In this document: positions 1-13,144 of the stretch, piece by piece | Layout of the letters: every line of letters starts with the position of its first letter | Position numbering within the stretch: the stretch's first letter is position 1 | Notes under the pieces: generated by a model | The model's database searches: none | The model's input: the letters and a program-made list of their open reading frames with translations, nothing else | What the model was told of the DNA's origin: nothing | Translations under genes and position numbers: made by a program | Assembly (NCBI GenBank): GCA_905250075.1 | Contig: CAJNOP010000127.1 | Location: forward strand, 166,175-230,174 | Origin: Rotaria sp. Silwood1 | Lineage: Eukaryota > Rotifera > Eurotatoria > Philodinida > Philodinidae | Reading direction: 5' to 3' | DNA: 64,000 nucleotides

Positions 1-2915
1 GTATTTGGTAAAATAATGGTTTCTGTTGTCAAAGTCAATGTTGTGCCTTCACGTCCAGGAAATGTGGCTTGAATGAGAGCAGCAATCCAATGACCATCTG
101 TAGGAATAGGAACTGTTAGTGTATAGGACGCAGTTGAACCCATTTGACTCTATAGAACAACGATAAGATTTAAAATAATGTGCAAAAATAAACAATTTCT
201 AATGTAACCTCGAATTGAACAGCTGTATTTGCCCAAATGACAGGATTAGCAACAATGTTGCCAGTAGTTCCATCAAGTTTTGCTTGTCGAAAGTCACGTC
301 TACAAAACATGAAAGAATATTAAAATTTATATTTGTTTTATCTCTGATCATACCTTAAAGTATCAGTGGTACGAGCTTGATAAGCAGCAACATCTGCGGG
401 TTTTGGTCTTCCAGCACTGAAATCAATGATAGCATGAATGATACCATGTGTTCCATTCATAGTACGTGTCCATTTCATTGATGGTAATGATATTCTCTAT
501 ATTTCTAAGCAATTTAATAAAGATAGAAGTTAGTATTTACTTACATCTGCAACACTTAGATAAAAACTAGTGAGACTTTCTTCATATCCTCTTATAGAAT
601 GGCCAGTATTAGGTATTCGTCTGTATATAAAACATATTATTTAATTTTGTTTTTTCTTATCTTACACAGTTCTCTTACCTTAAATGAGATCCACCAGTAG
701 CAAGTTGCAAATCATTCCAGAAAAAATTCTAAAGATAATTAAAATTTTAGTTTTCATCTAACTAAGAAATGATGAATATAATTTTACTTCACTATCAGGT
801 AGAAAAAATTCATCACCAGCACCTTGAAGTTGAAAAATTTTCGTTTTGCTATATCGATTCAAAAATGCTATAGAAACAAAAAATTTTTTAAAAGTAATCT
901 AACAAATTATTCGATGTCTTACAGTATGGATCAACCATTTCACCTAGTTTATCAAAAATAGAACTGTTCATATATCGAGTAATATTCATCTCATAATAAT
1001 CATTAAATGCAAATGTCCATCCACCAAGAGACTATTAAAAAGAATGTATTATTTTCATCGATGAAAGTAATACGTACGCGATAATGTGACATCATGCTCT
1101 AAGAAAAAAAAAACCAGTAAAACAAAAATTTACTGATTCATATAGTCAACTTCTATCTTACTGGTCGAATGTTCAATAAATCCATAACGATAGGAACTGC
1201 AGCTACCACTCGTGTATTATCAACAGCTGCAGTTGTCCATGCTAGAATTCTAAGTAAAATACTAGGAAAATTCGTATGTGTATATATATACTTACTTGTC
1301 CATCCACGCTATAAAGTAAGAAATAACAATGAAAATTTGAAACGTAATACGACATGAAAGGACAACACTTACTTTTGAAGCACCACCAATAACAAATTCT
1401 TCTGGTACAATAAGATTTTGTTGTTTTAAAAATTGTTCAATAGTATCCATCGCTCGTACGACTGCCTATTTATTTTATCAAAGAAGTAAACAATTTCAAA
1501 CATAGACCAACAATGAAATATATCCAACTGTGCATCGTCAATCAAAATGATATTTTGTTCATAAGAAGAATTTAATGAGACTAGACAAAATCTAAAATGA
1601 TTTCTTCTCATAGACCTTCCTTATGAATATAAGAGTGTTTTATCGGCTGCAGTTTTAATGAGAACGAATTGTTGCTTCGCGAAACATTGAATATTCAAAA
1701 AAAAACGAATCGTATGCCACAGAAGTCATAAAGTCAATTTGCCTTCAGTATTTGATACCTCTAAAACGAACCATTGGCTTTGGATGAAACTTTCAGGATA
1801 TTCTTGGGACCAAAAAACCTATTCATAGGCAAAAACTCTAATGGTAATTCCTTTTTTTTAAATTTTTCTATGAAAACCTTGCTATAAGTCGAAAATCTGA
1901 TAAAATGTTCACTATTCTATAAGCAAGATCTATGAAAAGAAGTCTATTCAGACTTGTTCCAGTCTTAATGAGTCCTATTTATGGACAAAATATCAGTTGA
2001 TTGATAACTAACAGTTGAATATATTCCTCGGTAAGATTATTTTTTTTTCTGCTTTTTATTTACCTTAGTCATGGGAAAACGAAGAAGCACTTTTGGATCA
2101 GTACCATTGATATCAAAAAATTTTTTCCATGTCCAAGCAATCAGTGCATCTTCATCTCGAGGCTTATTAAATGGATCATCCTTTAATAACCCAATTATGA
2201 TAGATATGATAGTTAGATTATAAAATAACATACCCAAAAGCGAAATGGTTGATTAGGAATCTGATGAATCGTAGCTGTGACACTATCTGTACTCAATGCA
2301 AGATTCGTCATTGGATTCGTTGTAGGCATTCTAAAATTGATCAGAATGAAGTATACAGAAAGTTTGTATATTTTCATGAAACAAAAATTATACAATCTAA
2401 TATGCAAATTTTCTGACAATATTCCTTAGAGTCAAAAAATTTCATATATTTAAATATCGAATGTATTTGATTTCGTTTTATGATTTATTAATAAGATATC
2501 ATCGATAAATGAATGTATCGGAATTTCTTTATCATATAAAATATACTACAACATAGACTTACGCATCAGTATTATCTCCATGTGTAATTAATAAGAATGC
2601 TGTTTTATAACGACGAACAATTCTTGGAACTGTTATAGTCAAATAATGCCACCAGATTGGATGTGAAGAAAATGACTCTATATAATAGAAGATTAATTCA
2701 AGATTCTATAAGAATATGATTTTACCATCAAACCATTTTTGTGATGTCATATTCAGTACGTAGAGTGTATGGGTCGGTAATGGATAAGTTTGAAGACGTT
2801 TCCAACTGAACATTGGATCAGGTGTATTGACATAATCATCGAGAGGTATACCAAGACAATTATTCGAGGCAACAACAACAATAACGATAAAAATAAGATT
2901 GATAAGATACATCAT
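1..2915 (-). CDS. AprA/PqaA-like secreted protein (PhoPQ-activated pathogenicity-related family), 3' end outside window
   Basis: Fifteen phase-consistent exons read on the minus strand: 2726-2915, 2563-2677, 2234-2330, 2064-2180, 1373-1465, 1296-1308, 1162-1241, 1078-1098, 923-1031, 788-867, 679-728, 545-620, 354-496, 209-299 and 1-149, about 474 residues so far. Residues 1-22 are a signal peptide. The mature protein opens with LDDYVNTPDPMFSW, the signature start of the PqaA/AprA family. It continues with LLITHGDNTDA, a GGASKRGWTTW nucleophile elbow (Ser203 in an alpha/beta-hydrolase-like context) and AAVPIVMDLLNIRP. In Dictyostelium the family includes AprA, a secreted repressor of proliferation; in enteric bacteria it includes PqaA. 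Function in animals is not established, so I name the family only. One exon is just 13 nt and another 21 nt, yet both are needed to rebuild the conserved region. The stop codon lies left of position 1. Confidence 0.88.
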
Positions 2916-5266
2916 AGAATGTGATCAACGACGATTTGTTTCTGTGTTTTTCTTTTCATTATTAAATGATTTTTATATGTATCGGTTTCGTAAAACGAAG
3001 ACTTATTTTTGTCAGCCTATTTATCATTGTAATTGTGTTATTTGCTTTTGCTTAGAGCAATGATATATTGACATTTGATGCCACTATTAAGTGTTTTTTG
3101 TTCTATTCAATAGGCTTCAAGAATAAAAAAATTGAATTAGACGCAACCTCTTCCCTTATGTCTAGTATTTAGATGTTCCATTCGAAAATTTTACATTAGA
3201 ATATGTGTATTTTTTTTGTTGATTTTCGACTTTGTAAGTAGTCATAATATTTACTCAACATAGTTGAATATTTAGGGTTTTTCAAACAATACTTATATTT
3301 AAAAAAAATGATCGATTCTTCTAAAATAGCAATAATAACAAAATAATATATTTTACATGTGATACAATTCGAATATGATTATTTATATATTCTTTTCTTA
3401 CAAATAATATAAATAAAACTTCATTAGTTAAGAAATGTATCAAAAAATTTATTTACGTTTGTTTTATGTCGAATCGTGCGTCTTTCACATTGTAATTTCG
3501 ACTGAGTAAGTATTTGATATAATAAAGATTTATGTTGTCAAATTCAATGTAAAAATTCAATATCATCATCATAATAGATATATCTGTACATCATTATATC
3601 TCGTAGAAAAAACATCATTTGAAGAGTTGTTACCTAAAATATTATCGATACTTGATTGATAATCTGCAAAAATTCATTATTTTATTGTTATAATATTACA
3701 GTCAATTACCATATGAATAGCATGACTTGTCTAGTTCGAAATTTTTGTGCATATCAATGATGATACAGACGTCTTTTATTAAATGTCTATAGTTAACAAT
3801 TTGTAATCATTTTTTTGTATGATTAACATTTTTCACATGAAGCTAACAGTAAAAAGAGAATAAAAAATTAATCTTTCAATTTGAAGTATTCAGTTAAATA
3901 AGAAATTTCAGATTTGATTGATTATTTCAATAGAAATCTTATAATTAAAACTATGACTCTTCAGTACAAATAGTTTTATTTCTATTTTGAAATATAAGTT
4001 TACATATAATTTCAATTCACATCAAATTGTTACACATCATCATTATTTCATTATCAACTAGAATTAAAATTATTTTAAAACATCGACTTCTTCTTGATAT
4101 TATAATGATCAAATAATGATAATGGACGGAACTTAGTCAATATTAGTCTATTAATAGCATCATTGTGTAGAATACTTTTTGAGAATTTTTTCATAAAAAT
4201 AACCAATATTTGGCAGGTTAAGATGGTCATTTAATCATACTAAACTATATAAATTCATTATTAGCATTGACACAATGACATAAAGTGTTAATTTCATAGA
4301 TATGCAATTGTAATAGAAAACTCGTAGTTTTTTTCTTACGATGATATCTCAATTGAACTAATATTCAGTTTTCGATGACATTGACACGCTCATTCCGCTC
4401 TGATTATTTATATTTTTTTTCTTGTATTGATTTTGTTCTAGATAAAAGTAAAATTTCATGTCACTATGAGATATTCTTCAATAATATTCATTATAGAAGA
4501 TAATTATCAAATTATTTTTCTAATTCTGTTTTAAAAAATGAAATATAATAACTTTCAAATGTGTTTTTGTCTTAACTGCAATATGTTTCATAGATTCAAA
4601 TATTTTTTATTAGTTTAAAATGATGATAAAAGCTATGTACATAGAATAAATCCAAATAAATATCGTTTCATATTTCCATTAAAATTGACTTTTAAGTACA
4701 AAATTAAATCAAAATATATAACGAAAGTACTATTCAAATAATATAATAAAATCACTTTGTTCATAAATAATCTATTTTATGCAATTATATACGTACATGT
4801 TCAACAAGGAATAAAGACATTAGTTTTCTCTTGATAATATTTTCTTTTATCAAGTACATTATTTTAGAATTAATTATAATCATTGAGACATCAATTATAG
4901 TTTCCTTATAAATCTGTCTAAAGCTGATATATGTGATAAATAAACAGATAATTAAAAATTGTTTATCGAGGAATACATGTCTTATTATAGAAAAATTATC
5001 ATTAATAGAATTTCACTACAAAATATATCAAAACAATAATGTAAAATGAAACAATTATATTGAATGATTTCGTTTTTTTGTGTGTATATGATAATTGTAA
5101 AATATTTATTGTAAATAAAAGAATATTTTATTTATTTTTCTTTATATATATACAACTAGTTAAATATTTTTAAATGTATGACTTTTTTTTTTTTTTTTTA
5201 TAAAAGAAAAAAAATTCTTTTACCGATAGGAATAGACGAAAGTATATATATATAGTAATGATTATT
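2916..5266. other. Intergenic, no gene seen
   Basis: Very AT-rich sequence between the 5' end of the AprA-like gene and the 3' end of the peptide precursor. I see only short chance ORFs, homopolymer runs (the longest poly-T near 5178-5200) and no recognisable RNA gene. The first few hundred bases beside 2915 should hold the AprA-like promoter, but I see no clear element. Confidence 0.6.
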
Positions 5267-5566
5267 TTAAGTAATGTTAGTTGATCGTTTTCCTCGCATA
5301 GCATAAAATAATGCTGCACGACGTTGTGGATAAACTTTTAACATATTAGCAAGAAGATTTTTGAGTTCTTCTTCAGAATTATTATTTAAATTTTCTTGTT
5401 CTAATATATTATTTAAATGATCTTTTATTATTGTTGTTGGTCGCATTCTATATCCAATTGATGTTTCCTTCATATGATGACTTGTACAATTGACTATCGG
5501 AAGAAGTACAAGAAAAATAACGATAATTGTTAATAAATATAAATGACGATGATAATTTGTGAACAT
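5267..5566 (-). CDS. Candidate amidated neuropeptide precursor, 99 aa
   Basis: Single-exon ORF. The start used is the internal Met at 5566, because it begins directly with a signal peptide: short basic N-terminus, a hydrophobic core over about residues 9-25, then VNC|TS. The frame stays open 26 codons upstream, so a longer start is possible but would bury the signal. Residues 45-79 are polar and probably helical (NNN and EEEL runs). The end has classic prohormone grammar: an RR dibasic site at 82-83, AALFYAMR at 84-91, Gly92 as amide donor, a KR site at 93-94 and a five-residue tail. The predicted product is AALFYAMR-amide, or a longer amidated helical peptide if RR is not cut. I do not recognise the family. 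A TATA-like run lies at about 5696-5705. A chance ORF is possible but the combination of signal peptide and GKR argues against it. Confidence 0.6.
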   Translation of the reverse strand: MFTNYHRHLYLLTIIVIFLVLLPIVNCTSHHMKETSIGYRMRPTTIIKDHLNNILEQENLNNNSEEELKNLLANMLKVYPQRRAALFYAMRGKRSTNIT

Positions 5567-8500
5567 TTTCTTTATACTTAAATAAAAATATAAAAAAATT
5601 ATAAATATTATATTAATATCTATATAGAAGTTTCTCAAATACATGAAACTAAAAATGTGACTACCTTGGTCTACTATGTAGAATGTTTCTTTTTACATAT
5701 ATATAAAAGCTATTGCTATAATTTTTGATAATAAGATTGAGTATTTCGAATAATAATGAATATACGCTTCATAAAATATGTAATAATCCTGTCGAATGTT
5801 GTTGCTTGCAGGCTATCTAGATTGATATTTCTTTCTTATTTGAACCCGCACGCACTATCATCAAAGACATCGTTTCTTTTTATCTCTCTCTCTCTTTTTC
5901 TAATGCTCTCTTTTTCAATTATCTTGTTAATAAGATCATACAGACAGTAAGTCTTAAACCTTGGACGGAAAATATATTTCCTTTAGAAAATTGTTTTACG
6001 TTCTTTTTTATTTTCTTAAAAGATTAATGTCAAGGTATATCACGTTTTGAAAATAAAAATAAAATATAGACAATAGATTAGCTCAATTTTTATTGATTTA
6101 ATTATTTATTAAAATACGTAATTTATTTAATGAATTAAATTTGAAAACATATAAAATATGTCTAAATTTTCTGTTTTATACTTTGTTTTATCTTAAAAAC
6201 GCAATTGTCAAAATAAATATTTCCATGAAGAGTACAAAAAAACAAAGATCATAAGAATTATTCATATAATTCTATTCTTATTATTTCTTATTGAATATGG
6301 ATAGCATGTCGAAAAAAACTCAAAATATTATCATTCATCATTTAGATTCAAAGTGATAGCGCTCAATTGTAAAATCAATATAGGAAATATTCATATTTTC
6401 AATAATAAGGATACTATTATTCAGAATATGATCATATTAGATTGTAGAATGTATCATATATTGCTTAATTTATATGAATATTTTATTGGTAAAAAAAAAA
6501 GAAAGAATTTTTAAAACAATATTTTTTGTCATTGATATCTAATTTATGTTCATATTTATCTGATAAAAATGGATTCTAACATATGAACATTGAATTTCTG
6601 TATTATCTCTTTATTTGATATGATATATTGATCATCTAGATTTTGTGATATTTTTAAACTAAAACTGTAGAAGTATTGTCTTTCGGCATATGAAAAGAAT
6701 CGATAGGATTGCATGTCAAATCTATTACAATGTATATATATACCGGGACTTGATAGATCAAATAAAGAGTGTAAAATGTAACTATAACTTTTAACAACGT
6801 TTCTGTAGATTTTCTGAATTTACTCATTGATCATATTTTTTGCTAGGATCTTTTTGTTTACTATTTCTCCTACTGATCTTTCATAAAACTTATAACTAAA
6901 ACACATCAATCAAAAGATACTATCGATATCGAATCTTACAATTCTTCATTGAAGACTAAGAAATTGTTTGTGATAGTCATGTTTGAGTATATTACTCAAG
7001 AATTAATATGTTTAAATCAATTGTACTTATCTCAGTAAGAGTAGAATGATTTGTTAAAGAGACGAATTCTTTGAGTTATAAGTTTATTGAAATACTCTTT
7101 GTCTATCAAAAAAAAAATATCTAAATTATTAACAAAAGTACACTTAAATTTTTTTTTTGTTTTAAGAAAATGACTCAAGTACTTATATATGCTTTCAATT
7201 AAAATTTTCAAATATAACTTATTTATCTATCTTCATATTATTTAACTTTGTAAAATAGAATTCTTTACATTAATATAAGAAATCAACTTACATCAGTAGT
7301 ATATTATTTTTAAATATTTAAATTTAGTATGAAATAAATTCCTTTAAATCAATTACTGACTGAATTTTTTTCTTAAAATATAACGATCAAATATAGATCA
7401 TGAAACATTTTTTTTTTCATACCTTTTTAGTTTCTTTATAAATAATAGGAAACGTTTTATTCATTAAAAAACTTTCTAAACAACAGTTATATGAAGTGCA
7501 TTTTATTTGTTGATTGCTAATAGAGAGATATACGGAATACTTACGACTATTATTTGCTATCGATAAATAAGATTCCTTTTAAGAGTGCAAAACGCCTTAC
7601 TTGTAGATAATAAATAGAAATAGAATTAACAGGAAATGTGACAATTTCATATAACATTAATAACGTACTAATCATACATAATTTGGTGAGAAAGAAAATA
7701 TTAAGTAAAATATTGTGCAAATGTAATAAGAAGAAATTTTCATTTTTTTTTTTTGTTTCTCTTTGATTGATGTTTATGAGTTCTCTCTCTCTCTCTCTTG
7801 TGAATGTTATATAACTTGTTTTTGTCATACATTCCTCAATAACATCTTTTAACAAAAGAAAAAATGACATAGACGTGAAAATCCTTACTTTTTTTTTTCT
7901 AATATCTCTTTCTCTAATTTGAAGATTAACATACAGAAGATTTTCATTTATATTATAAAGTTAATAATAAAACTACTATTCTCTATGTTATATGATTAGT
8001 ATATTATCAAACATAGTTTTGTTTTTGTTTTTATAATTATTTTCAATATTGAAGTCTTTAAATATTTATTTTTTAATATTTTTCATATTTGCTTGTCATT
8101 AGTAATGGTTTTTTTTTAAAGTTTTAACTACAGTTAATAGTCGGATGCTTAGTTAACATTAGAACATCAAATAAATCTATAAGGAACAACAAAATTAATT
8201 TCTTCACTATTTTTATTTAAAGTATGCTTACCCCTGTTTACCTGAATTGATTCTTAATTGATCTTATCGCCTTATAAAAGATTGTTTTTCTAACAAATCC
8301 GATCTTATGTATATATATATATATACAGAATAGAACGTCGCAGACTTACACTTTCACATAATAGACTTTCTTTTTTCTTTTAATTTTATGTAACTTTTTT
8401 CTAATCTCAACTGAAGATTGATTAAAATGATGACTGAAGTACTTTGCTTAAAATAGCCTATGATGAATCACAACTAATATCAATACAAATTATACATCTT

Positions 8501-9577
8501 TCATTATCAATGATTAATATTACAAATGAGCTCATTGGTAAAATGATTTATGATTTAGTTATTGGCTTATCTAAATTTGTATAGTTAGTTATATATCGTC
8601 TATCGAGCACTGAGACAGTGATGAAAAGAATTAGATAATTAAAAGGCAGTCAATCAATTAGTAAATTTAAAGAAAAACTAAGCAAATCATAGAATATTGC
8701 ATTAAACGAGACATGTCTAGTGTGTTGATCAATACTATTCGAAAATCTCTAGCTTCAATTAAATTAAATAATGATCAATCATACATTATAATCAAATAAT
8801 ATATTTCCTCTATTCTGATAATCAACATTACCTTGAAGTCAAGTACTTGTACTATAGAATACGAGAGGAAGAAAGAAGATCTTTCTCCTGAAATATCGTT
8901 TATGGGTACTTTCTTATATTTTTATGCCGCATTTTTTCGTAGGTATAAGATAAAAGTTGGAAAGACGATATAAATTAAAAACCTTGATCTTGCAGATGTG
9001 TAATAGAAGAAAAATATTTTATTATTCAATCTTCATTCAAATAAAAAAGTGAACGTATGTTGCATATGAACGACATGCACATTTGGCCAAGATAAATAAA
9101 TGAGAAACTATATCGTGATAAAATCATGTAAAAAAACAAAATGATTTTTACAATGAATTTTTCCATTTACTCGATTTTTCTAATCGTTAATATTAATTCA
9201 TTTTTCATTGATATGTTATCTAAGATTTCTGCTTCGAGGCCGAAACTGAATCGAATAATCGCTTTGATTCGACTCAGTCGAAACAGATCAAAACACGATA
9301 TGCCATGATTCGTTTTGTTCTGTTGAGTACAAATCCATCGAAAAAAAAACAAAAGGAAACGGTCAAAAACCAAAAAAAAATTGAAATATATTCAATCAAA
9401 GTTTGATAAATACGAACAAAATATACATCATGTGTTATCTTATTAAAAATAAAGCAAAATAAAATATTGTTCATCATCATAATTCTATTTGGACAGCCAT
9501 TGAGTAATGGCTGAATACAATACAGTCAAAAAAGTGACCAAACAATAAATTTTTAACAAGAAAAGTATTTGAGAGAC
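5567..9577. other. Intergenic, no gene seen
   Basis: AT-rich DNA with scattered homopolymers, a (CT)n run near 7780-7800 and a (TA)n run near 8310-8326. ORFs here are short, low-complexity and without start context, splice partners or recognisable motifs. The right end of the peptide gene's promoter lies within the first 200 bases. Confidence 0.55.
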
Positions 9578-10206
9578 TCACGAGAGAACATCCCCAACTG
9601 TCAAGTCGCTTTTCGCTTGTGACTATTACCGTTTGATCACTCTCGGTGAGTAGTGAAAAAGTCTATTTTGGTTTGGTTTTCTGGCCTTTCCTTGTCGAGC
9701 TACGGACGTTTTACTCGATTTATAGTCTATGGGCATAGGTTTGCTGATAAGCTAAATTATCGAATTTCGAGCTGAAATTTTGCTCATAGATAGGTCTTAT
9801 TGTCACTAGAAATTCACTAAAGTTTGAGTCAGAACGAATATATCCTTGTCGGAATATTAGCCTCTCATGAAAATTTCCTTTTAGCGAAACATAGTCCAAA
9901 GCAGGCGTTTTTTTAAAAGTGAATATTTCAGTAAGTATACGTTCGTTCTGGCTCAAACTTTGGTGAATTTCTAGTGACGTTAAGATCTATCTATGAGCAA
10001 AATTTCAGCTCGAAATTCAATAATTTAGCTTATCAGCAAACCTATGCCCATAGACCATAAATCGAGTAAAACGTCCGTAGCTCGACAAGGGAAGGCCAGA
10101 AAACTAAACCAAAATAGACTTTTTTTACTACTCATTGAGAGAAATCAAACAGCAATAGTCACAAGCGAAAAGCGATTTGACAGTTGGGGATGTTTCCTCG
10201 TCAGCA
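9578..10206. repeat. Long fold-back (inverted-repeat) element, about 0.63 kb
   Basis: The arm at about 9578-9840 reappears as its reverse complement at about 9932-10206, with roughly 90 bp of loop between. Matching blocks include CATCCCCAACTGTCAA at the outer ends, CGCTTTTCGCTTGTGACTAT, TTGTCGAGCTACGGACGTTT and ATAGGTTTGCTGATAAGCTA. The arms differ by scattered substitutions. Two short ORFs across the arms (about 9720-9956 and 10044-10235) are products of the palindrome, not genes. There is no transposase, so this looks like a non-autonomous fold-back or MITE. I could not fix target-site duplications. Confidence 0.85.
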
Positions 10207-11893
10207 GAAAAAAAGACTTGAGCTTTCAAGTGTAAATATGTAATTAACAGAATTTAGAATCAAGACTGTTTATTTGTTGCAAATAGAAGAAGTAGTTGTA
10301 AATATTTAATCAAATGATGTAGACATTTACTCTAATTTAAATATTATTCGATCGGTTCAACACATTTTTCATAGTTGTTTATTTACAAGCTCAAACAAAT
10401 CTTTTGGTTTGATTGGTTTAATAATAAAACGATATTTTTAGTTTTCAACGATATACATATATTAGAAAAATAAGACCTATTTATAATTACCTCAACATTG
10501 ATTGAAGATTTGTATCTATTATCTCTGTTGCATCTCTTTAACTTATTCCTTTAAAATATAGAAAGCAAGCTATGTTCCTTTTAAATTTTTTGTAGCAATT
10601 AGTTGTCGTTTATTCAATATTGATAGATGATATATCCAGTGTATGAAATTCTGATCTTTCAATTGTCAATTAGATTGTTGCTATCAGATTCATAAATATT
10701 GAACTTTTATGAGTAATTTGATCGTATAAAATCCATTGTTAATTGTACTTTTGGTTTTAAATAAATTAATGTTCTTTGAACTTGTATCAATTGATCACAT
10801 TTAGAAAATAGAACTCCTTGTGAGTTGAGACGATTCCATCCCATGGAACAGGTAGTGTATAAGTTTTTTTGATAAATATGTCACGGGATAGGAGGGAATA
10901 AAAATTTTGGCAAATTATTTCATCTCACCAGACAAACAGCCATTTATATAAGTGTTTTTGTAGAAGAAAAAATAGTCATTATGTTTTCATATAGTCGCCG
11001 TTCTTATCTATTGCAGTCTAGATAGTGAATATCATAAAAAAATTTAATATAATGATATTAGATAGAGAATGATCAGATATCACAGAAAAATAGAACATTG
11101 TTTTTCATATCGCTACATATAAAGAGAATATTTCTTCAAGCTTTCTATATGGAAAAAGATTTGTCAACTATTACTTTTGGATCATTCTCAATAGTGTAAT
11201 ATTTTGTATAAGTAATCAAATAGATGAAGGTATCAATAAATCTCACCTGTATAAAAGCTATTCGATGAATATGATATTTTAAGAGACAAGATGGGAGTCA
11301 AAATTTTTAGAAATATCCAATCTCATGAAACAAATTTTTCTGTCCCATACGAAGCCCCGGTAGCAAAGGTAACTAGAAAAGAGAAATAGAAAAGTGAGTA
11401 GATTACTCAGAAAAGAATATTAGAAAGTAAGTAGTAAGCATTGTGTAGTCAAACGTGCTTTGGCGCTTTTTTTTTAAGGATTTTCTGTTAGAAAAAAATC
11501 GAGAAAAATCTTTTGCAAGAAGGACGTTATCCTCAAGGCTCTCAACTCTCAATTCGCCGCTGTAACAGAGTTAATCGAATCGAATCTGAATAAATTTTTT
11601 TTTTTTGTAGTCTTTGCTCCTTGGTCATAAAGACATTAATCACTTTAACAGATGTCGCTATAAAACAGTGACTAAGAAATTCATCCATCTGTTTTCGACT
11701 CTTTGATTGGTCAGGAACTTTGAATTATTCCACATTAAATATAATCTGAAATTTGCTTCTTTTTGCGAACATTTTTTTATCAATCAAGCTTTTTATGTTT
11801 TTTTTTGTTTCATTCTCCCCAACTTATCAGTAAAAGACGTATTAAAAATCTTAATAGTTTTTTTTTTGTACGAATCGATATTTTTCTCTTTAA
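10207..11893. other. Intergenic, upstream of MOCS1A
   Basis: AT-rich, no supported gene. Two short GC-richer patches (about 10823-10870 and 11280-11365, with CCCATGG and GCCCCGG) stand out from the background and may be remnants of another repeat. The MOCS1A promoter, and possibly a 5' exon encoding a mitochondrial targeting sequence, should be in the right-hand part, but I could not identify one. Confidence 0.45.
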
Positions 11894-13144
11894 ATGAGTT
11901 CTGTTTCCCGTCGATCAAGATTACTTATCGATAGTTTCAATCGTTTACATAACTATTTGCGTATCTCGCTAACAGAACGGTGTAATTTAAGGTCATACAC
12001 ATATTTTCATAATAATCAAAAACAACATTTTTACAATAATTTACTTTGTATAGATGTCAATATTGTATGCCTGAAAAGGGTGTAGATCTATCACCAGCCG
12101 ATCATATACTAACTACAGATGAAGTTTTACGTCTTATTCGTATTTTTACAACCTATGGTGGAATAAATAAAATTCGCTTAACAGGAGGAGGTACGTTGTT
12201 ATAACACTTAAGTAGTTTAGTGGTTATTTCATGCGTATTTACTTAGTGGAATATTTATTTTTATTTCATAATAATTTGTTTCTTTTTTTTTATAGAACCA
12301 ACAATTCGTAAAGATCTCGTTGATATTGTACATGGAATACGTTCATATCCATCGATTAAAACAATTGGTATAACAACAAATGGTGTTCTTTTACATCGTT
12401 TACTTGAACCACTTGCTAAAGCTGGTCTCAATTCATTAAATATATCATTAGATTCATTAGTTAAAGAAAAATTTGAATTTGTAACAAGACGTGCAGCATT
12501 TACACGTGTTTTAACAAATATACGTTTAGCATTGGATATGCCAAATTTATATCCATTAGTTAAAATAAATTGTGTTGTTATGCAAGGTATAAATACAGAT
12601 GAATTAAATGATTTTGTTGAATTAACACATAATCAATCAAATTTAGCTGTACGTTTTATTGAATATATGCCATTTAGTGATAATCAATGGAGTGAAAAAA
12701 AATATTTTCCATATGAAGAAATGTTAAAAATAATAAAACAAAAATATGATTTAGAAAAACTTATTCAAGAAGATAAAAATGATACTACAAAATGGTATCG
12801 TGTAAAAGATAATTCTTATCAGGGAAAAATTGGTTTTATTACATCTATGAGTGAACATTTTTGTGCAACATGCAATAGAATTCGAATAACAGCTGATGGA
12901 CAATTAAAAGTTAGTTTTATTTAATACGAGATAATTTTATATTTTAAAAAAAACAAAATGTCTTTAGGTTTGCCTATTTGATAATAAGGAAATATCTTTA
13001 CGTGATGCTCTTCGATCAGGTTTCAATGATGAAGAAATTTATGCATTAATACAACGAACATTATTTAAAAAGGAAAAAGAACATTTACCAGTAGATATTT
13101 TATCAACAAAAGAAAATCGTCCAATGATTTTGATCGGTGGATAA
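11894..13144 (+). CDS. MOCS1: MOCS1A, GTP 3',8-cyclase (molybdenum cofactor biosynthesis), radical SAM
   Basis: Four exons: 11894-11991, 12054-12190, 12296-12909 and 12968-13144, giving 341 aa. MOCS1A/MoaA uses S-adenosylmethionine and two [4Fe-4S] clusters to rearrange GTP to 3',8-cyclo-GTP, the first step of molybdopterin synthesis. The radical-SAM cluster motif CNLRCQYC gives Cys30, Cys34 and Cys37. RLTGGEP follows, then ITTNG and [10 protein letters not shown]. The C-terminal GTP-side cluster is [15 protein letters not shown] plus VCLF (Cys268, Cys271, Cys285), with the family's spacing. The protein ends in ILIGG, the Gly-Gly tail needed for activity. The MOCS1B (MoaC) domain, fused in some animal transcripts, does not follow. 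The chosen ATG leaves no obvious mitochondrial targeting peptide, so an upstream exon may be missing. The next gene begins 184 bp downstream. Confidence 0.95.

Noticed and set aside
7550..7870. 106-codon minus-strand ORF
   Set aside because: Driven by a (CT)n run and T-rich codons; RERERE and poly-Lys stretches come from simple repeats.
10044..10235. ORFs in the fold-back arms (also 9720-9956)
   Set aside because: They mirror each other across the inverted repeat and match no protein family.
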